From Pseudomonas sp. URMO17WK12:I2 (GTDB lineage: Bacteria > Pseudomonadota > Gammaproteobacteria > Pseudomonadales > Pseudomonadaceae): a DNA stretch of 64,000 nt. Position 1 is the first letter of the stretch, and each line of letters starts with the position of its first letter. Position numbers and translations under genes: made by a program. Shown in pieces: positions 1 to 8,698 of this stretch. The stretch covers positions 248,001-312,000 of the forward strand of contig NZ_QKYW01000005.1 in the NCBI RefSeq assembly GCF_003253735.1, in the 5' to 3' direction. The notes beneath the pieces are model-generated. The model made no database searches and was not told where the DNA came from. It saw only the letters and a list, made by a program, of their open reading frames with translations.

Positions 1-968
1 TCCGCGACGTGCTGACCCGGGTTGGCGGCATCGACTGGTGCGTGACCGAGTTCATCCGCGTCACCGACCGCGTGTTGCCCAGGTCGACCTATCGCAAGCT
101 GGCGCCGGAGCTGTTCGATGGCGCCAGAACCGCGGCCGGCACGCCACTACGGGTACAGCTGCTCGGCTCGGATCCCAAGTGCCTGGGTGACAACGCTGCG
201 TATGCCTGTGTGCTCGGTGCGCCGGTGATCGACCTGAATTTTGGCTGCCCGGCCAAGACGGTGAACAAGTCCCGTGGCGGGGCGGTGTTGCTCAAGGAGC
301 CCGAGCTGTTGCACGCCATCGTGCGTGAGGTGCGCCGTAGCGTGCCTTTGAGCATTCCGGTGACAGCCAAGATGCGCCTGGGCTTCGACCACAAGGATCT
401 GGCGCTGGACTGCGCACGGGCGCTGGCCGAAGGTGGCGCCGCGCAGATCGTCGTGCATGCGCGCACCAAGGTCGAAGGTTACAAGCCCCCGGCTCATTGG
501 GAATGGGTGGCGCGGGTGCAGGAAGCGGTTGCCGTGCCGGTGTATGCCAATGGCGATATCTGGTCGCTGGACGACTGGCGGCGTTGCCGTGAAGTGAGCG
601 GCGCGCAAAACTTCATGCTCGGCCGTGGCGTGGTGGCGCAGCCCGACCTGGCCCGGCAGATAGCGGCGGCAAAGGCCGGCCAGGATGCCGGGGTGATGAC
701 CTGGGAGGCGCTGCAGCCGCTGCTGGCCGAGTTCTGGCTGCAGGCACGCCGCAAGATTTCGCCGCGTTACGCGCCAGGGCGGCTCAAGCAGTGGCTGGCG
801 ATGCTCACCCGTACTTATCCGCAGGCAGTCGAACTGTTCGCCCTGGTGCGTCGCGAGACCAACTGCGAGGCTATCGACGCGCTGCTCGGCGTGAGTGTTA
901 CCCCGGCGGACTTGCAGCGGCTGCATGCGCAAGTGGTCGCTGACGAGGCATTCAGCGACCGCCGCTGA
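1..968 (+). CDS. dusC: tRNA-dihydrouridine(16) synthase DusC, 5' partial
   Basis: FMN-dependent enzyme that reduces uridine 16 in the tRNA D-loop. The reading frame is open to the left edge (frame starts at base 3), and the first visible residues ([20 protein letters not shown]) match the family about 15 residues in, so the true start lies upstream of the window. Visible marks: the conserved stretch [11 protein letters not shown] with the catalytic cysteine of Dus enzymes, [12 protein letters not shown], the phosphate-binding VHARTK segment, and NGDIW followed by [12 protein letters not shown]. The C-terminal helical part (RIKQW-like [13 protein letters not shown]) is typical of DusC rather than DusA or DusB. 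Its last 17 bases overlap the 3' end of the convergent dehydrogenase gene. Confidence 0.93.
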   Translation, partial: RDVLTRVGGIDWCVTEFIRVTDRVLPRSTYRKLAPELFDGARTAAGTPLRVQLLGSDPKCLGDNAAYACVLGAPVIDLNFGCPAKTVNKSRGGAVLLKEPELLHAIVREVRRSVPLSIPVTAKMRLGFDHKDLALDCARALAEGGAAQIVVHARTKVEGYKPPAHWEWVARVQEAVAVPVYANGDIWSLDDWRRCREVSGAQNFMLGRGVVAQPDLARQIAAAKAGQDAGVMTWEALQPLLAEFWLQARRKISPRYAPGRLKQWLAMLTRTYPQAVELFALVRRETNCEAIDALLGVSVTPADLQRLHAQVVADEAFSDRR

Positions 969-1698
969 CGTCCAGTAGTGAGCCGGTGGTGTAGGAAGCC
1001 CGTTCGCCCGCCAGCCATATGATGGCTTCCGCCACTTCTTCGGCGCGCCCGCCGCGCCCCAGTGGAATGCTGGCCGCCACGCGCGCCACCCGTTGTGGCT
1101 CGCCGCCGCTGGCATGAATCTCGGTGTCGATCACTCCAGGGCGCACGGCGTTGACGCGGATGCCATCGTCGGCGAGTTCCTTGGCCAGGCCCACCGTCAT
1201 GCTGTCGACCGCGCCCTTGGCCGCAGCGTAATCGGTGTACTCCCCCGGCGCGCCGAGCCGCGCGGCAATCGACGACACATTGATGATCGCGCCACCGCGG
1301 CCACCCTGGCGGGTAGACATGCGCGCTATCGCTTCGCGGCTGCACAGGAAGCTGCCATACACGTTGGTGGCGAAGACCCGCTGCCAGCGCTCCAGGCTCA
1401 TCCGTTCCAGGCGCATCTGCTGCTCCAGCATGCCGGCATTGTTGACCAGCACGTCCAGGCGCCCCAGGCGTTCATCGATGTTGGCGAATAGCCGGCGAAC
1501 CTGGGCTTCGTCGGCGACATCGGCCTGCACCGCCAGGGCCTCGCCGCCCAAGGTGATGATCGACTCGACGAGCGCTTCGGCGGCTTCACGATTGCGCTGG
1601 TAATTGACTATCACGCGGTAGCCTTGCCCGGCGGCGAGCCTCGCCGTGGCTGCGCCGATGCCACGACTGGCGCCGGTAATCAACATCACCTTGCTCAT
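952..1698 (-). CDS. Short-chain dehydrogenase/reductase (SDR)
   Basis: 248-residue NAD(P)-dependent oxidoreductase of the classical SDR type. The Rossmann motif TGASRGIG lies at residues 8-15, the NNAG motif near 89-92, the catalytic Ser in INVSS, and the active-site YAAAK (Tyr-x3-Lys) follows; the end has the usual [22 protein letters not shown] signature. The substrate cannot be told from sequence; similar proteins are often annotated as glucose or sugar dehydrogenases without proof. It is convergent with dusC and overlaps it by 17 bases. Its start is close to the divergent heat-shock promoter of the Hsp20 gene, so the two share a short intergenic region. Confidence 0.88.
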   Translation of the reverse strand: MSKVMLITGASRGIGAATARLAAGQGYRVIVNYQRNREAAEALVESIITLGGEALAVQADVADEAQVRRLFANIDERLGRLDVLVNNAGMLEQQMRLERMSLERWQRVFATNVYGSFLCSREAIARMSTRQGGRGGAIINVSSIAARLGAPGEYTDYAAAKGAVDSMTVGLAKELADDGIRVNAVRPGVIDTEIHASGGEPQRVARVAASIPLGRGGRAEEVAEAIIWLAGERASYTTGSLLDVSGGR

Positions 1699-1720
1699 CG
1701 AAAAATCTCCTTTTCAGGCC

Positions 1721-1748
1721 CTTGAATTTTTTTCGGGTATCCACATTT
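1721..1748 (+). promoter_or_regulatory. Sigma-32 (RpoH) heat-shock promoter of the Hsp20 gene
   Basis: CTTGAA at 1721-1726 and CCACATTT at 1741-1748 are separated by 14 bases. This fits the RpoH consensus (CTTGAA, 13-15 bases, CCCCATnT) with one main mismatch. Transcription would start near 1755, about 60 bases before the Hsp20 start codon. The motif is seen; the RpoH assignment is inference backed by the gene being a heat-shock gene. Confidence 0.75.
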
Positions 1749-1754
1749 TTACCA

Positions 1755-1816
1755 CCGTGGGATGCCGAAGCCGGGTCCCGCACCTTATCACTCGCTGACT
1801 ATTCAGGAGATTTACC
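1755..1816 (+). promoter_or_regulatory. ROSE-like RNA thermometer in the Hsp20 leader
   Basis: The short leader ends in the ROSE hallmark. TCGCT (UYGCU motif) at 1792-1796 can pair with the Shine-Dalgarno AGGA at 1805-1808 with the central G bulged out and an 8-base loop between them; the start codon is at 1817. An upstream hairpin is possible between GGGA and TCCC around 1769-1789. ROSE elements in front of small heat-shock genes, including Pseudomonas ibpA, melt on heating and release the ribosome site. Pairing is read by eye; no folding energy was computed. Confidence 0.7.
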
Positions 1817-2269
1817 ATGAGCACTGCATTTTCCATGACCCCGCTGTTCCGTCAGTCCATTGGCTTCGACCGTTTCAACGACCTGTTCGAATCGGCGATG
1901 CGCAACGAGACGAGCAGCAGCTACCCGCCCTACAACGTCGAGAAGCATGCCGACGACCAGTACCGGATCGTCATCGCTGCCGCTGGATTCCAGGATGAAG
2001 ATCTGGATCTGCAGGTCGAGCGCGGCGTGCTGACCGTGACCGGCGGCAAGCGTGCGGGCAATGGCAACGGTGACAACGTCACCTACCTCTATCAGGGCAT
2101 CGCTCAGCGTTCGTTCAAGCTGTCGTTCCGTCTGGCCGATCATATCGAGGTCAAGAGCGCCAGCCTGGTGAACGGCCTGCTCAACATCGAGCTGGAGCGT
2201 CATGTGCCGGAAGAGGCCAAGGCCAAGCGCATCCCGATCGGGGCGGCACGTCCGGCGCTGGAGAACTGA
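1817..2269 (+). CDS. ibpA: Small heat-shock protein, Hsp20/IbpA type
   Basis: 150-residue alpha-crystallin-type chaperone that holds unfolded proteins in the cytoplasm for refolding by DnaK/ClpB. The N-terminus (FSMTPLFRQSIGFDRFNDLF) is the IbpA arm. The alpha-crystallin domain covers about residues 38-130: PPYNVEKHADDQYRI, then AGFQDEDLDLQVERGVLTVTG, and LVNGLLNIELER. The C-terminal IPI anchor motif (KRIPIG) that docks neighbouring subunits is present near residue 139. It is monocistronic, with a sigma-32 promoter and a ROSE-like leader upstream and a strong terminator downstream, so both transcription and translation look heat-controlled. Confidence 0.94.
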   Translation: MSTAFSMTPLFRQSIGFDRFNDLFESAMRNETSSSYPPYNVEKHADDQYRIVIAAAGFQDEDLDLQVERGVLTVTGGKRAGNGNGDNVTYLYQGIAQRSFKLSFRLADHIEVKSASLVNGLLNIELERHVPEEAKAKRIPIGAARPALEN

Positions 2270-2290
2270 TCTCCCGCACCGGTACACCGG

Positions 2291-2320
2291 AAAAGGCGCC
2301 CTCGCGGCGCCTTTTCTGTT
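2291..2320 (+). terminator. Rho-independent terminator after ibpA
   Basis: AAAAGGCGCC (2291-2300), loop CTCGC, then GGCGCCTTTT (2306-2315). The stem is perfect with an A-tract on one side and T-tract on the other, so it can work for ibpA and for the convergent GGDEF-EAL gene that ends at 2321. Confidence 0.85.
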
Positions 2321-5245
2321 TCAGTGTGGCAAGCGCTGGTCGCCGTGGCTAAGCAGGGCGCGGAACGCCGGCAGCGGCTGGGGGCGGCTGAACAGGTAGC
2401 CCTGGTAGCAGTTGCAGCCCTGGCTCTGCAGGAAGTCCAGCTGGCTCTGCTGCTCGACGCCTTCGGCAATCACCTCCAGGCCCAGACTGAGGCCGAGGGC
2501 CACCACCGCGCGGATGATTTCCGCATCGCTCGGGTTGCTGGTGGCATCACGCACGAACGACTGGTCGATCTTCAGCACGTCCACCGGCAGGCGCTTGAGG
2601 TAGGTCAGCGACGAGTAGCCGGTACCGAAATCGTCCATCGCGAAGCTGACGCCCAGCTTGCGCAGGCGGTTCATCTTGGCAATGGTGTCGTCGATATCCT
2701 CGATGACGATGCCCTCTGTGATTTCCAGCTTGAGCATGCCCTTGGGCAGCCTGTTCTGGCGCAGGCAATGCTCGACGCGCTCGACGAAGTCGCCCTGGCG
2801 GAACTGCCGCGTGCTGATGTTCACGCACAGGCTGAAACGCTCGTCGATGATGCCTTCTTCCAGTAGCTGGGCGCAGGCGTGGCAGGCTTCGACCATCACC
2901 CAGGCGCCGACCTCGAGGATCAGCCCGCTTTCCTCCAGCACATGGATGAACAGCGCCGGCGATTGCTGGCCCAGTGTCGGATGGGCCCAGCGCAACAGCG
3001 CTTCGGCGCCGATGATCTGATCGGTGCGAGCATCCACCTGAGCCTGGAAATACAGTTCGAATTCACCGCGGCTCAGGGCCGTGCGCAGCTCGTTCTCCAA
3101 ACGCAGGCGTTCGCTGGCGGCGTGCTGCATGGAGTTGTGGAACAGCTGGATGGCGTTGCGGCCCGAGTCCTTGGCGCGATACAGGGCGATGTCGGCGCGC
3201 TTGAGCAGATCGGCCGGCGTCTGGCCGTGATCGGGAATCAGTGCGATGCCGATGCTCGGGGTGACCTGCAGGCGATGACCCTCCAGCAGCATGGGGTCAC
3301 TGAGAAGAATGCGCAGCTTCTCGGCGGCCTGGCCGGCGTGGCTGATGACCTCTTCCAGCGTGCCCTCGAGGCCGGTCAGCAGCACCACGAACTCGTCGCC
3401 GCCCAGGCGCGCCACGGTGTCTTCCTCGCGCACGCTGACTTCCAGGCGCGCGGTAATCAGCTTGAGCACCGCATCGCCGAACGGATGGCCGAGCGAGTCG
3501 TTGATGTGCTTGAAGTGGTCGAGATCGAGGAACAGCAGCGCACCGCGCAGGCCGTGGCGCTGCAGCAGGGCGATCTGCTGGGTCAGGCGATCCATCAGCA
3601 GGGCGCGGTTGGGCAGGCTGGTCAGCGGGTCGTGATAGGCCAGGTGCTGGATCTGTTGCTGGGCGGCCTTGAGTTCGCTGATGTCGCGGGCGGTGACCAG
3701 CAGGCATTGGGTATTGTCCAGTTCGATCGGTTCGAACGAGATCTCCACCTCCAGGTGCTTGCCGTGGCGGTCGCGACCACTCATCTCGACGCGCTGGATA
3801 TGGCCTTGCTCGCGCAGGGTGGCGAGCAGCAGGTGACGTTGTTGATCGTCGGGCCAGATACCTACTTCGGTCGAGGTGCGGCCAATGACTTCCTCGGCGC
3901 TGTAGCCGGTGAGGCGGGTGAAACCGTCGTTGATCTCGATATAGCGGCCGGTGTCGCGGGTAGTGATGGTGATCGCGTCCGGGCTGGAGTGGAAGGCCTT
4001 GTAGAACTTCTCCTGGCTGGCCTTGAGCGCCGACTCGGCGCGCTGCTGCTCGGTGATGTCGCGAAACTTGCTGAGCATGCAGGGCTGGCCGGCGAGCTCC
4101 AGGCGCCGGCAGGATACGATACAGCTCATCAGCTGGCCCTGCGGGTCGTGCAGGTCGATGCGCTCGTCGGTAAGGTCGGTGCCGCTGCGGATCTTGGCAC
4201 GCAGTGGCGAATCTGCCGGCAGCGCCTGCCAGGGCGCGAGCTTGAAGATATTGCGCCCGCTGACTTCCGCCGGGCGCCAGCCGAAGGCCTGGGTGAACGC
4301 CGGGTTGACTTCCAGAATGCGCCCCTCGGGCAGAGTGGTCACGCAGATCGGGTCGGGGCTGGCCTGGAATACCATGGCGAACTTGCGTTCCGAGGCCTGC
4401 AGGCGCTGCTCGCGCAGGGTGCGTTCGCTGGTGTCGATCATGATGCCGGTCATGCGCATCGGCTGGCCCTGGGCATCACGGTGCAGTTTGGCAGTGCTCT
4501 CCAGGTAGTGGGTCTGGCCGTTGGCGTGCACCGTGCGGTAGGTCACCTGGGAGTCCTGGCCGTTATCGGGCAGCAGGTCGCGATAGGCCTGGCGCAGCGC
4601 CTGGCGGTCCTGCATGGGCACATGGGCAAAAAAGTCCGGGAAGGGGCCCTGGAAGGGCGCTTCCGGCAGCCCATGAAGAGCGGCAGCGCGCGGCGAGGCG
4701 AACATGGTGTCGCTGGGAATGTGCCAGTCCCAGGTGCCCAGGTCGGCCGATTCGAGGGCCATACGCAGGCGCTCCTGGCTGTCGGCCAGGGCCTGTTCCT
4801 GCTTGCGCTGGCGGGTAATGTCGCGCACCACGCCGAACATCCGCTGCTGACCCGCTTCGCCGGCCTGCAGGCTGCCGGTAATCTCTATCCAGCGCAGGCT
4901 GCCGTCCGGCAAGTGAATGCGATGACGGATCGGCTCGGCGGTGGGCGAGCCATCGATGACTGCCTGAAACATGCGCAGCACTTCGCCGCGCTCTTCCTCG
5001 GGAATCAGCCCTATATAGTCGACCGGCGCGCTGAGCGGTCGTGTCGGGTCGAGGCCGAACACCTTCTGGGCGCCGCGTGACCAGCTCACCTCGCCACTTT
5101 CGATGTTCCAGAACCAGGCCCCGAGCCCTGCGCCGTTGAGGGCTGCCAGCAGATGCTGGCTGTCGTGCCAGGTTTTTTCGAACTCGGCGGGATCAAGCAC
5201 CGGTACGTGGGGCAATGGTGGGCGTTTGTCGTTGGTGTTGCCCAT
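2321..5245 (-). CDS. PAS(x4)-GGDEF-EAL c-di-GMP turnover protein
   Basis: 974-residue, apparently soluble signalling protein with no evident membrane segment. Four PAS/PAC repeats cover roughly residues 30-150, 155-280, 285-405 and 410-530 (each ends in a G.v.DIT-type linker), then GGDEF (about 535-705) and EAL (about 715-970). The diguanylate cyclase motif RLGGDEF (615-619) is intact and an inhibitory I-site RxxD is at 606-609, five residues upstream. The phosphodiesterase motif GAEALLRW (E748) is intact, with EITE, DDFGTGYS, KIDQSFV and EGVE following. Both activities are therefore possible; which dominates cannot be read from sequence. The PAS domains may bind haem, flavin or ligands, which is unknown here. 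It lies downstream of the LysR gene on the same strand with a hairpin between. Confidence 0.92.
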   Translation of the reverse strand: MGNTNDKRPPLPHVPVLDPAEFEKTWHDSQHLLAALNGAGLGAWFWNIESGEVSWSRGAQKVFGLDPTRPLSAPVDYIGLIPEEERGEVLRMFQAVIDGSPTAEPIRHRIHLPDGSLRWIEITGSLQAGEAGQQRMFGVVRDITRQRKQEQALADSQERLRMALESADLGTWDWHIPSDTMFASPRAAALHGLPEAPFQGPFPDFFAHVPMQDRQALRQAYRDLLPDNGQDSQVTYRTVHANGQTHYLESTAKLHRDAQGQPMRMTGIMIDTSERTLREQRLQASERKFAMVFQASPDPICVTTLPEGRILEVNPAFTQAFGWRPAEVSGRNIFKLAPWQALPADSPLRAKIRSGTDLTDERIDLHDPQGQLMSCIVSCRRLELAGQPCMLSKFRDITEQQRAESALKASQEKFYKAFHSSPDAITITTRDTGRYIEINDGFTRLTGYSAEEVIGRTSTEVGIWPDDQQRHLLLATLREQGHIQRVEMSGRDRHGKHLEVEISFEPIELDNTQCLLVTARDISELKAAQQQIQHLAYHDPLTSLPNRALLMDRLTQQIALLQRHGLRGALLFLDLDHFKHINDSLGHPFGDAVLKLITARLEVSVREEDTVARLGGDEFVVLLTGLEGTLEEVISHAGQAAEKLRILLSDPMLLEGHRLQVTPSIGIALIPDHGQTPADLLKRADIALYRAKDSGRNAIQLFHNSMQHAASERLRLENELRTALSRGEFELYFQAQVDARTDQIIGAEALLRWAHPTLGQQSPALFIHVLEESGLILEVGAWVMVEACHACAQLLEEGIIDERFSLCVNISTRQFRQGDFVERVEHCLRQNRLPKGMLKLEITEGIVIEDIDDTIAKMNRLRKLGVSFAMDDFGTGYSSLTYLKRLPVDVLKIDQSFVRDATSNPSDAEIIRAVVALGLSLGLEVIAEGVEQQSQLDFLQSQGCNCYQGYLFSRPQPLPAFRALLSHGDQRLPH

Positions 5246-5310
5246 TGACCCTTCCTCTACATAAGCCTGGCCAGAATCGTGGCCCGGCTATCGGCAGGTA
5301 CGCCGAATGA

Positions 5311-5331
5311 ATACCGGCCAATGGCCGGTAT
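5311..5331. terminator. Perfect 9-bp hairpin between LysR gene and GGDEF-EAL gene
   Basis: ATACCGGCC (5311-5319), AAT, GGCCGGTAT (5323-5331). It sits just beyond the 3' end of the minus-strand LysR gene. There is no T-run, so it may be a weak terminator, an mRNA-stabilising hairpin, or an operator for the next gene. Confidence 0.4.
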
Positions 5332-5359
5332 GGGTGCCACGTTAGCTGTTGCCTTAGCG

Positions 5360-6241
5360 CTAAAGCAAGCTGTCGCGCTGGTCGTCGAGCAGTTGCATGA
5401 AGGCCCTGGCGGCATTCGACAGGGTACGCTCGGTATGCACGATATAGCCCAGCTGGCGCGACAACTGGATGCCGGGCAACGGCAGGCGGGAAACCTGCTC
5501 GTCGAGCATGGTGCGCGGCAGCACGCTCCAGGCCAGGCCGATGGAGACCATCATCTTGATGGTCTCCAGGTAGTTGGTGCTCATGGCAATGTTGGGCGTC
5601 AGGTCCTCGGCTTCGAACAGGCGCTGCACGATATGGTGGGTAAAGGTGTTGCCGCCGGGAAACACCGCCGGGTGCAGGGCGACATCGGCGAGCGTCACGC
5701 CCGTGCCCTGAGCCAGGGGGTGCTCGGGGGCGGTGACGAAGTCCAGCGGGTCATTCCATACCGGCACGGCGCGCACCGGGTCGCGGGTGTCCGGTGCCAG
5801 GGTGATCACCGCCAGTTCGGCGCGGCCGTGGAACACCTCGTCATAGGCCACCTCCGAGTCGAGAAACTGAATATCCAGCGCCACCTGCGGGTGCGCGCGG
5901 GTAAAGGCGCGCAGCAGCGGCGGCAAGCGGTGCAGGCCGATATGGTGGCTGGTTGCGAGGGTCAGCCGGCCGGTGATCTCGCCATTGAGGTTGGTCAGCG
6001 CCCGGCGGGTGTCTTCCAGCACGTTGAGGATCTGGTAGGCGCGCGGCAGCAGGGCGCGGCCGGCCTCGGTCAGGCTTACCTCGCGACCCAGCCGGTCGAA
6101 CAGGCGCACACGTAGTTGCTGTTCGAGGCTGGCGATGCGCTTGCTCACCGCCGGCTGGGTCAGGTGCAGACGTATGGCGGCCTCGGAAAAGCTGCCGAGT
6201 TCGGCGATGGCGATAAAGGCGTTGAGGGTGGCGAGATCCAT
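5360..6241 (-). CDS. LysR-family transcriptional regulator divergent from leuC
   Basis: 293 residues. The winged helix-turn-helix is at residues 1-65 (LNAFIAIAELGSFSEAAIRLHLTQPAVSKRIASLEQQL) and the periplasmic-binding-like effector domain from about 90. It is divergent from leuC with 174 bases between, an arrangement also known in other Pseudomonas, where a LysR gene precedes leuC. A dyad with the T-N11-A form lies in that gap (6290-6304). A role in controlling leuCDB is plausible from position, but neither ligand nor target is shown by the sequence. Confidence 0.88.
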   Translation of the reverse strand: MDLATLNAFIAIAELGSFSEAAIRLHLTQPAVSKRIASLEQQLRVRLFDRLGREVSLTEAGRALLPRAYQILNVLEDTRRALTNLNGEITGRLTLATSHHIGLHRLPPLLRAFTRAHPQVALDIQFLDSEVAYDEVFHGRAELAVITLAPDTRDPVRAVPVWNDPLDFVTAPEHPLAQGTGVTLADVALHPAVFPGGNTFTHHIVQRLFEAEDLTPNIAMSTNYLETIKMMVSIGLAWSVLPRTMLDEQVSRLPLPGIQLSRQLGYIVHTERTLSNAARAFMQLLDDQRDSLL

Positions 6242-6289
6242 GGGGCTTCCAGTAGCGATCCGGGTGGCTTGTCGCGCGATGCTATATCA

Positions 6290-6304
6290 ATTCCGTTTGG
6301 GAAT
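6290..6304. promoter_or_regulatory. Candidate LysR-type operator between LysR gene and leuC
   Basis: ATTCC-GTTTG-GGAAT is a perfect 5-bp dyad with the T-N11-A spacing of LysR-family recognition sites. It is about 50 bases from the LysR start and 110 bases from leuC. The dyad is seen; its use is inferred from the divergent layout. Confidence 0.45.
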
Positions 6305-6415
6305 CTTCTGGATGAAAAATATGAATTTGAGTTATTCGCTACCGAGGCATAGCATTCTCCCCATAAGCGAAGGGGCTATTGCTCCGGCATAGAAATAAAG
6401 ATGAGGAACAGGCTG

Positions 6416-7843
6416 ATGGTTGGCAAGACGCTCTACGACAAGTTGTGGGAAATGCACGAAGTGAAGCGACGCGACGATGGCTCGTCGCTGATCTACATCG
6501 ACCGCCACATTCTTCACGAAGTGACGTCGCCCCAGGCCTTCGAAGGCCTGCGCCTGGCCGGGCGCAAGCCGTGGCGTATCGACGCCAACATCGCCACGCC
6601 GGATCACAACGTGCCGACCACCCGCGCCGAGCGCCTCGGTGGCCTGGACGCCATCGCCGATGAAGTCTCGCGTATTCAGGTCAAGACCCTGGACGAGAAC
6701 TGCGACGATTTCGGCATTCTCGAATTCAAGATGAACGACGTGCGCCAGGGCATTGTTCACGTGGTCGGCCCGGAGCAGGGCGCCACCTTGCCAGGCATGA
6801 CCGTGGTCTGCGGCGACTCGCACACCTCTACGCATGGTGCATTTGGCGCGCTGGCCCATGGCATCGGCACTTCCGAGGTCGAGCACGTGCTCGCCACCCA
6901 GTGCCTGGTCGCCAAGAAAATGAAGAACATGCAGGTACGGGTCGAAGGCAAGCTGCCGTTCGGCGTGACTGCCAAGGACATCGTGCTCGCGGTGATCGGC
7001 AAGATCGGCACCGCTGGCGGTAACGGCCATGCCATGGAGTTCGCCGGCAGCGCGATCCGTGACCTGTCCCTCGAAGGGCGCATGACCATCTGCAACATGT
7101 CCATCGAAGCCGGTGCCCGGGTTGGCCTGGTGGCGGTCGACGAGAAAACCATCGCCTACGTCGAAGGCCGTCCGTATTCGCCGAAGGGCGCGGACTGGCA
7201 AAAAGCCGTGGCCGTATGGCGTGACTTGGTTTCCGATGCCGACGCGCATTTCGACACTGTCGTCGAGCTGCGTGCCGAAGACATCAAGCCGCAGGTCAGC
7301 TGGGGTACCTCGCCCGAGATGGTCTTGGCCGTCGACCAGAACGTGCCGGACCCGGCCCGTGAAAGCGACCCGGTGAAGAAGGATTCGATCACCCGCGCCC
7401 TCAAGTACATGGGCCTTGCCGCCAACCAGCCGATCACCGATATCAAGCTTGATCGCGTGTTCATCGGCTCATGCACCAATTCGCGCATCGAAGATCTGCG
7501 CGCCGCCGCTGAAGTGGCCAAGGGGCGTAAGGTCGCCAGTACCGTCAAGCAGGCGCTGGTGGTGCCGGGCTCCGGTCTGGTCAAGGCCCAGGCGGAAAGC
7601 GAAGGGCTGGACAAGATCTTCATCGAGGCCGGTTTCGAATGGCGTGAACCCGGCTGTTCCATGTGCCTGGCGATGAATCCGGACAAGCTTGGCAGCGGCG
7701 AGCATTGCGCCTCCACCTCCAACCGCAACTTCGAAGGCCGCCAGGGCGCCGGTGGACGTACCCACCTGGTGAGCCCGGCCATGGCTGCCGCTGCAGCGGT
7801 CACCGGTCGCTTCATCGACGTTCGCGAATTGATCCAGGCCTGA
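6416..7843 (+). CDS. leuC: 3-isopropylmalate dehydratase large subunit
   Basis: 475-residue aconitase-family subunit that, with LeuD, isomerises 2-isopropylmalate to 3-isopropylmalate in leucine synthesis. Start set at 6416 because the family begins [11 protein letters not shown] and GAGGAAC at 6403-6409 gives a good ribosome site; an ATG 15 bases upstream is less likely. Ligands of the [4Fe-4S] cluster are visible: the Cys in FIGSCTNSR and the pair in GCSMCLAMN. The substrate loop [30 protein letters not shown] is intact. leuD follows after only 10 bases, so the two are co-transcribed and probably translated in balance. Confidence 0.97.
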   Translation: MVGKTLYDKLWEMHEVKRRDDGSSLIYIDRHILHEVTSPQAFEGLRLAGRKPWRIDANIATPDHNVPTTRAERLGGLDAIADEVSRIQVKTLDENCDDFGILEFKMNDVRQGIVHVVGPEQGATLPGMTVVCGDSHTSTHGAFGALAHGIGTSEVEHVLATQCLVAKKMKNMQVRVEGKLPFGVTAKDIVLAVIGKIGTAGGNGHAMEFAGSAIRDLSLEGRMTICNMSIEAGARVGLVAVDEKTIAYVEGRPYSPKGADWQKAVAVWRDLVSDADAHFDTVVELRAEDIKPQVSWGTSPEMVLAVDQNVPDPARESDPVKKDSITRALKYMGLAANQPITDIKLDRVFIGSCTNSRIEDLRAAAEVAKGRKVASTVKQALVVPGSGLVKAQAESEGLDKIFIEAGFEWREPGCSMCLAMNPDKLGSGEHCASTSNRNFEGRQGAGGRTHLVSPAMAAAAAVTGRFIDVRELIQA

Positions 7844-7853
7844 GGAACACGAC

Positions 7854-8501
7854 ATGACACCTTTTACCCAACACACCGGCCTGGTCGCTCCGCTCGATCG
7901 CGCCAACGTCGATACCGACCAGATCATCCCCAAGCAATTTCTGAAGTCGATCAAGCGCACCGGTTTCGGCCCGAACCTGTTCGACGAGTGGCGTTACCTG
8001 GATGTCGGGCAGCCGAACCAGGACAACTCCAAGCGCCCGATCAACAAGGATTTCGTGCTCAACTTTCCGCGTTATCAGGGCGCCAGCGTGTTGCTGGCCC
8101 GTGAAAACTTCGGTTGTGGTTCGAGCCGCGAGCATGCGCCCTGGGCGCTGGACGAGTACGGCTTCCGCACCGTGATCGCGCCGAGCTTCGCCGATATCTT
8201 CTTCAACAATAGTTTCAAGAACGGCCTGTTGCCGATCGTGCTGGCCGAACAAGAAGTCGATGCGCTGTTCGAGCAGGCCGAGGCCACCGAGGGTTACCAG
8301 CTGACCGTCGATCTCGCCGCGCAGACCGTCACCCGCCCCGATGGCGTGCAGTACCGCTTCGAAGTCGATGCCTTTCGCAAGCACTGCCTGCTCAACGGCC
8401 TCGATGATATTGGCCTGACCCTGCAGGACGCCGACGCGATCCGCGCGTTCGAAGTCGGCTATCAGCAGCGTCACCCGTGGTTGTTCGGTGCCATCAAGTA
8501 A
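7854..8501 (+). CDS. leuD: 3-isopropylmalate dehydratase small subunit
   Basis: 215-residue swivel subunit that completes the LeuCD isomerase. The N-terminus ([27 protein letters not shown]) and the substrate-specificity region [11 protein letters not shown], preceded by ENFGCG, are intact. Length agrees with the proteobacterial LeuD family (about 200-215). It is second in leuC-leuD, 10 bases after leuC. Between it and leuB lie 197 bases where many Pseudomonas carry a methyltransferase gene; none is seen here. Confidence 0.97.
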   Translation: MTPFTQHTGLVAPLDRANVDTDQIIPKQFLKSIKRTGFGPNLFDEWRYLDVGQPNQDNSKRPINKDFVLNFPRYQGASVLLARENFGCGSSREHAPWALDEYGFRTVIAPSFADIFFNNSFKNGLLPIVLAEQEVDALFEQAEATEGYQLTVDLAAQTVTRPDGVQYRFEVDAFRKHCLLNGLDDIGLTLQDADAIRAFEVGYQQRHPWLFGAIK

Positions 8502-8698
8502 ATCTGCCGCGCCCCACGCGTTGGTGCGAAAGATAAGGTTACGTGTTATCAGCGGATGGGCCCGTCGTGCCTTGACCCCGTCGAAGCAGGCGCCGAACAT
8601 GGCGCCCCTTTCGGCAGGGTGATGGCCGCGGGCCTGTTCGGGTTTTCACAGGTCGCACACGGCAAGGCCGGCGCCCCGAACGTAATGAAGGAAAATGT

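Noticed and set aside
952..968. Frameshift or misassembly at the dusC/SDR overlap
   Set aside because: Both proteins end with family-like C-termini and simply overlap tail to tail; the same is true at 36080-36098.
2879..5080. Very long plus-strand frame opposite the GGDEF-EAL gene
   Set aside because: Shadow of a high-GC gene: the minus strand encodes clear PAS, GGDEF and EAL motifs, while this frame gives no known domain. The same applies to long opposite frames at 30857-33427, 39413-40888, 48921-50354 and 60410-61801.
6279..6392. Possible leucine-rich leader peptide before leuC
   Set aside because: The 37-codon frame has only scattered Leu codons, no run of them, and no terminator/antiterminator pair follows, so attenuation is not supported.
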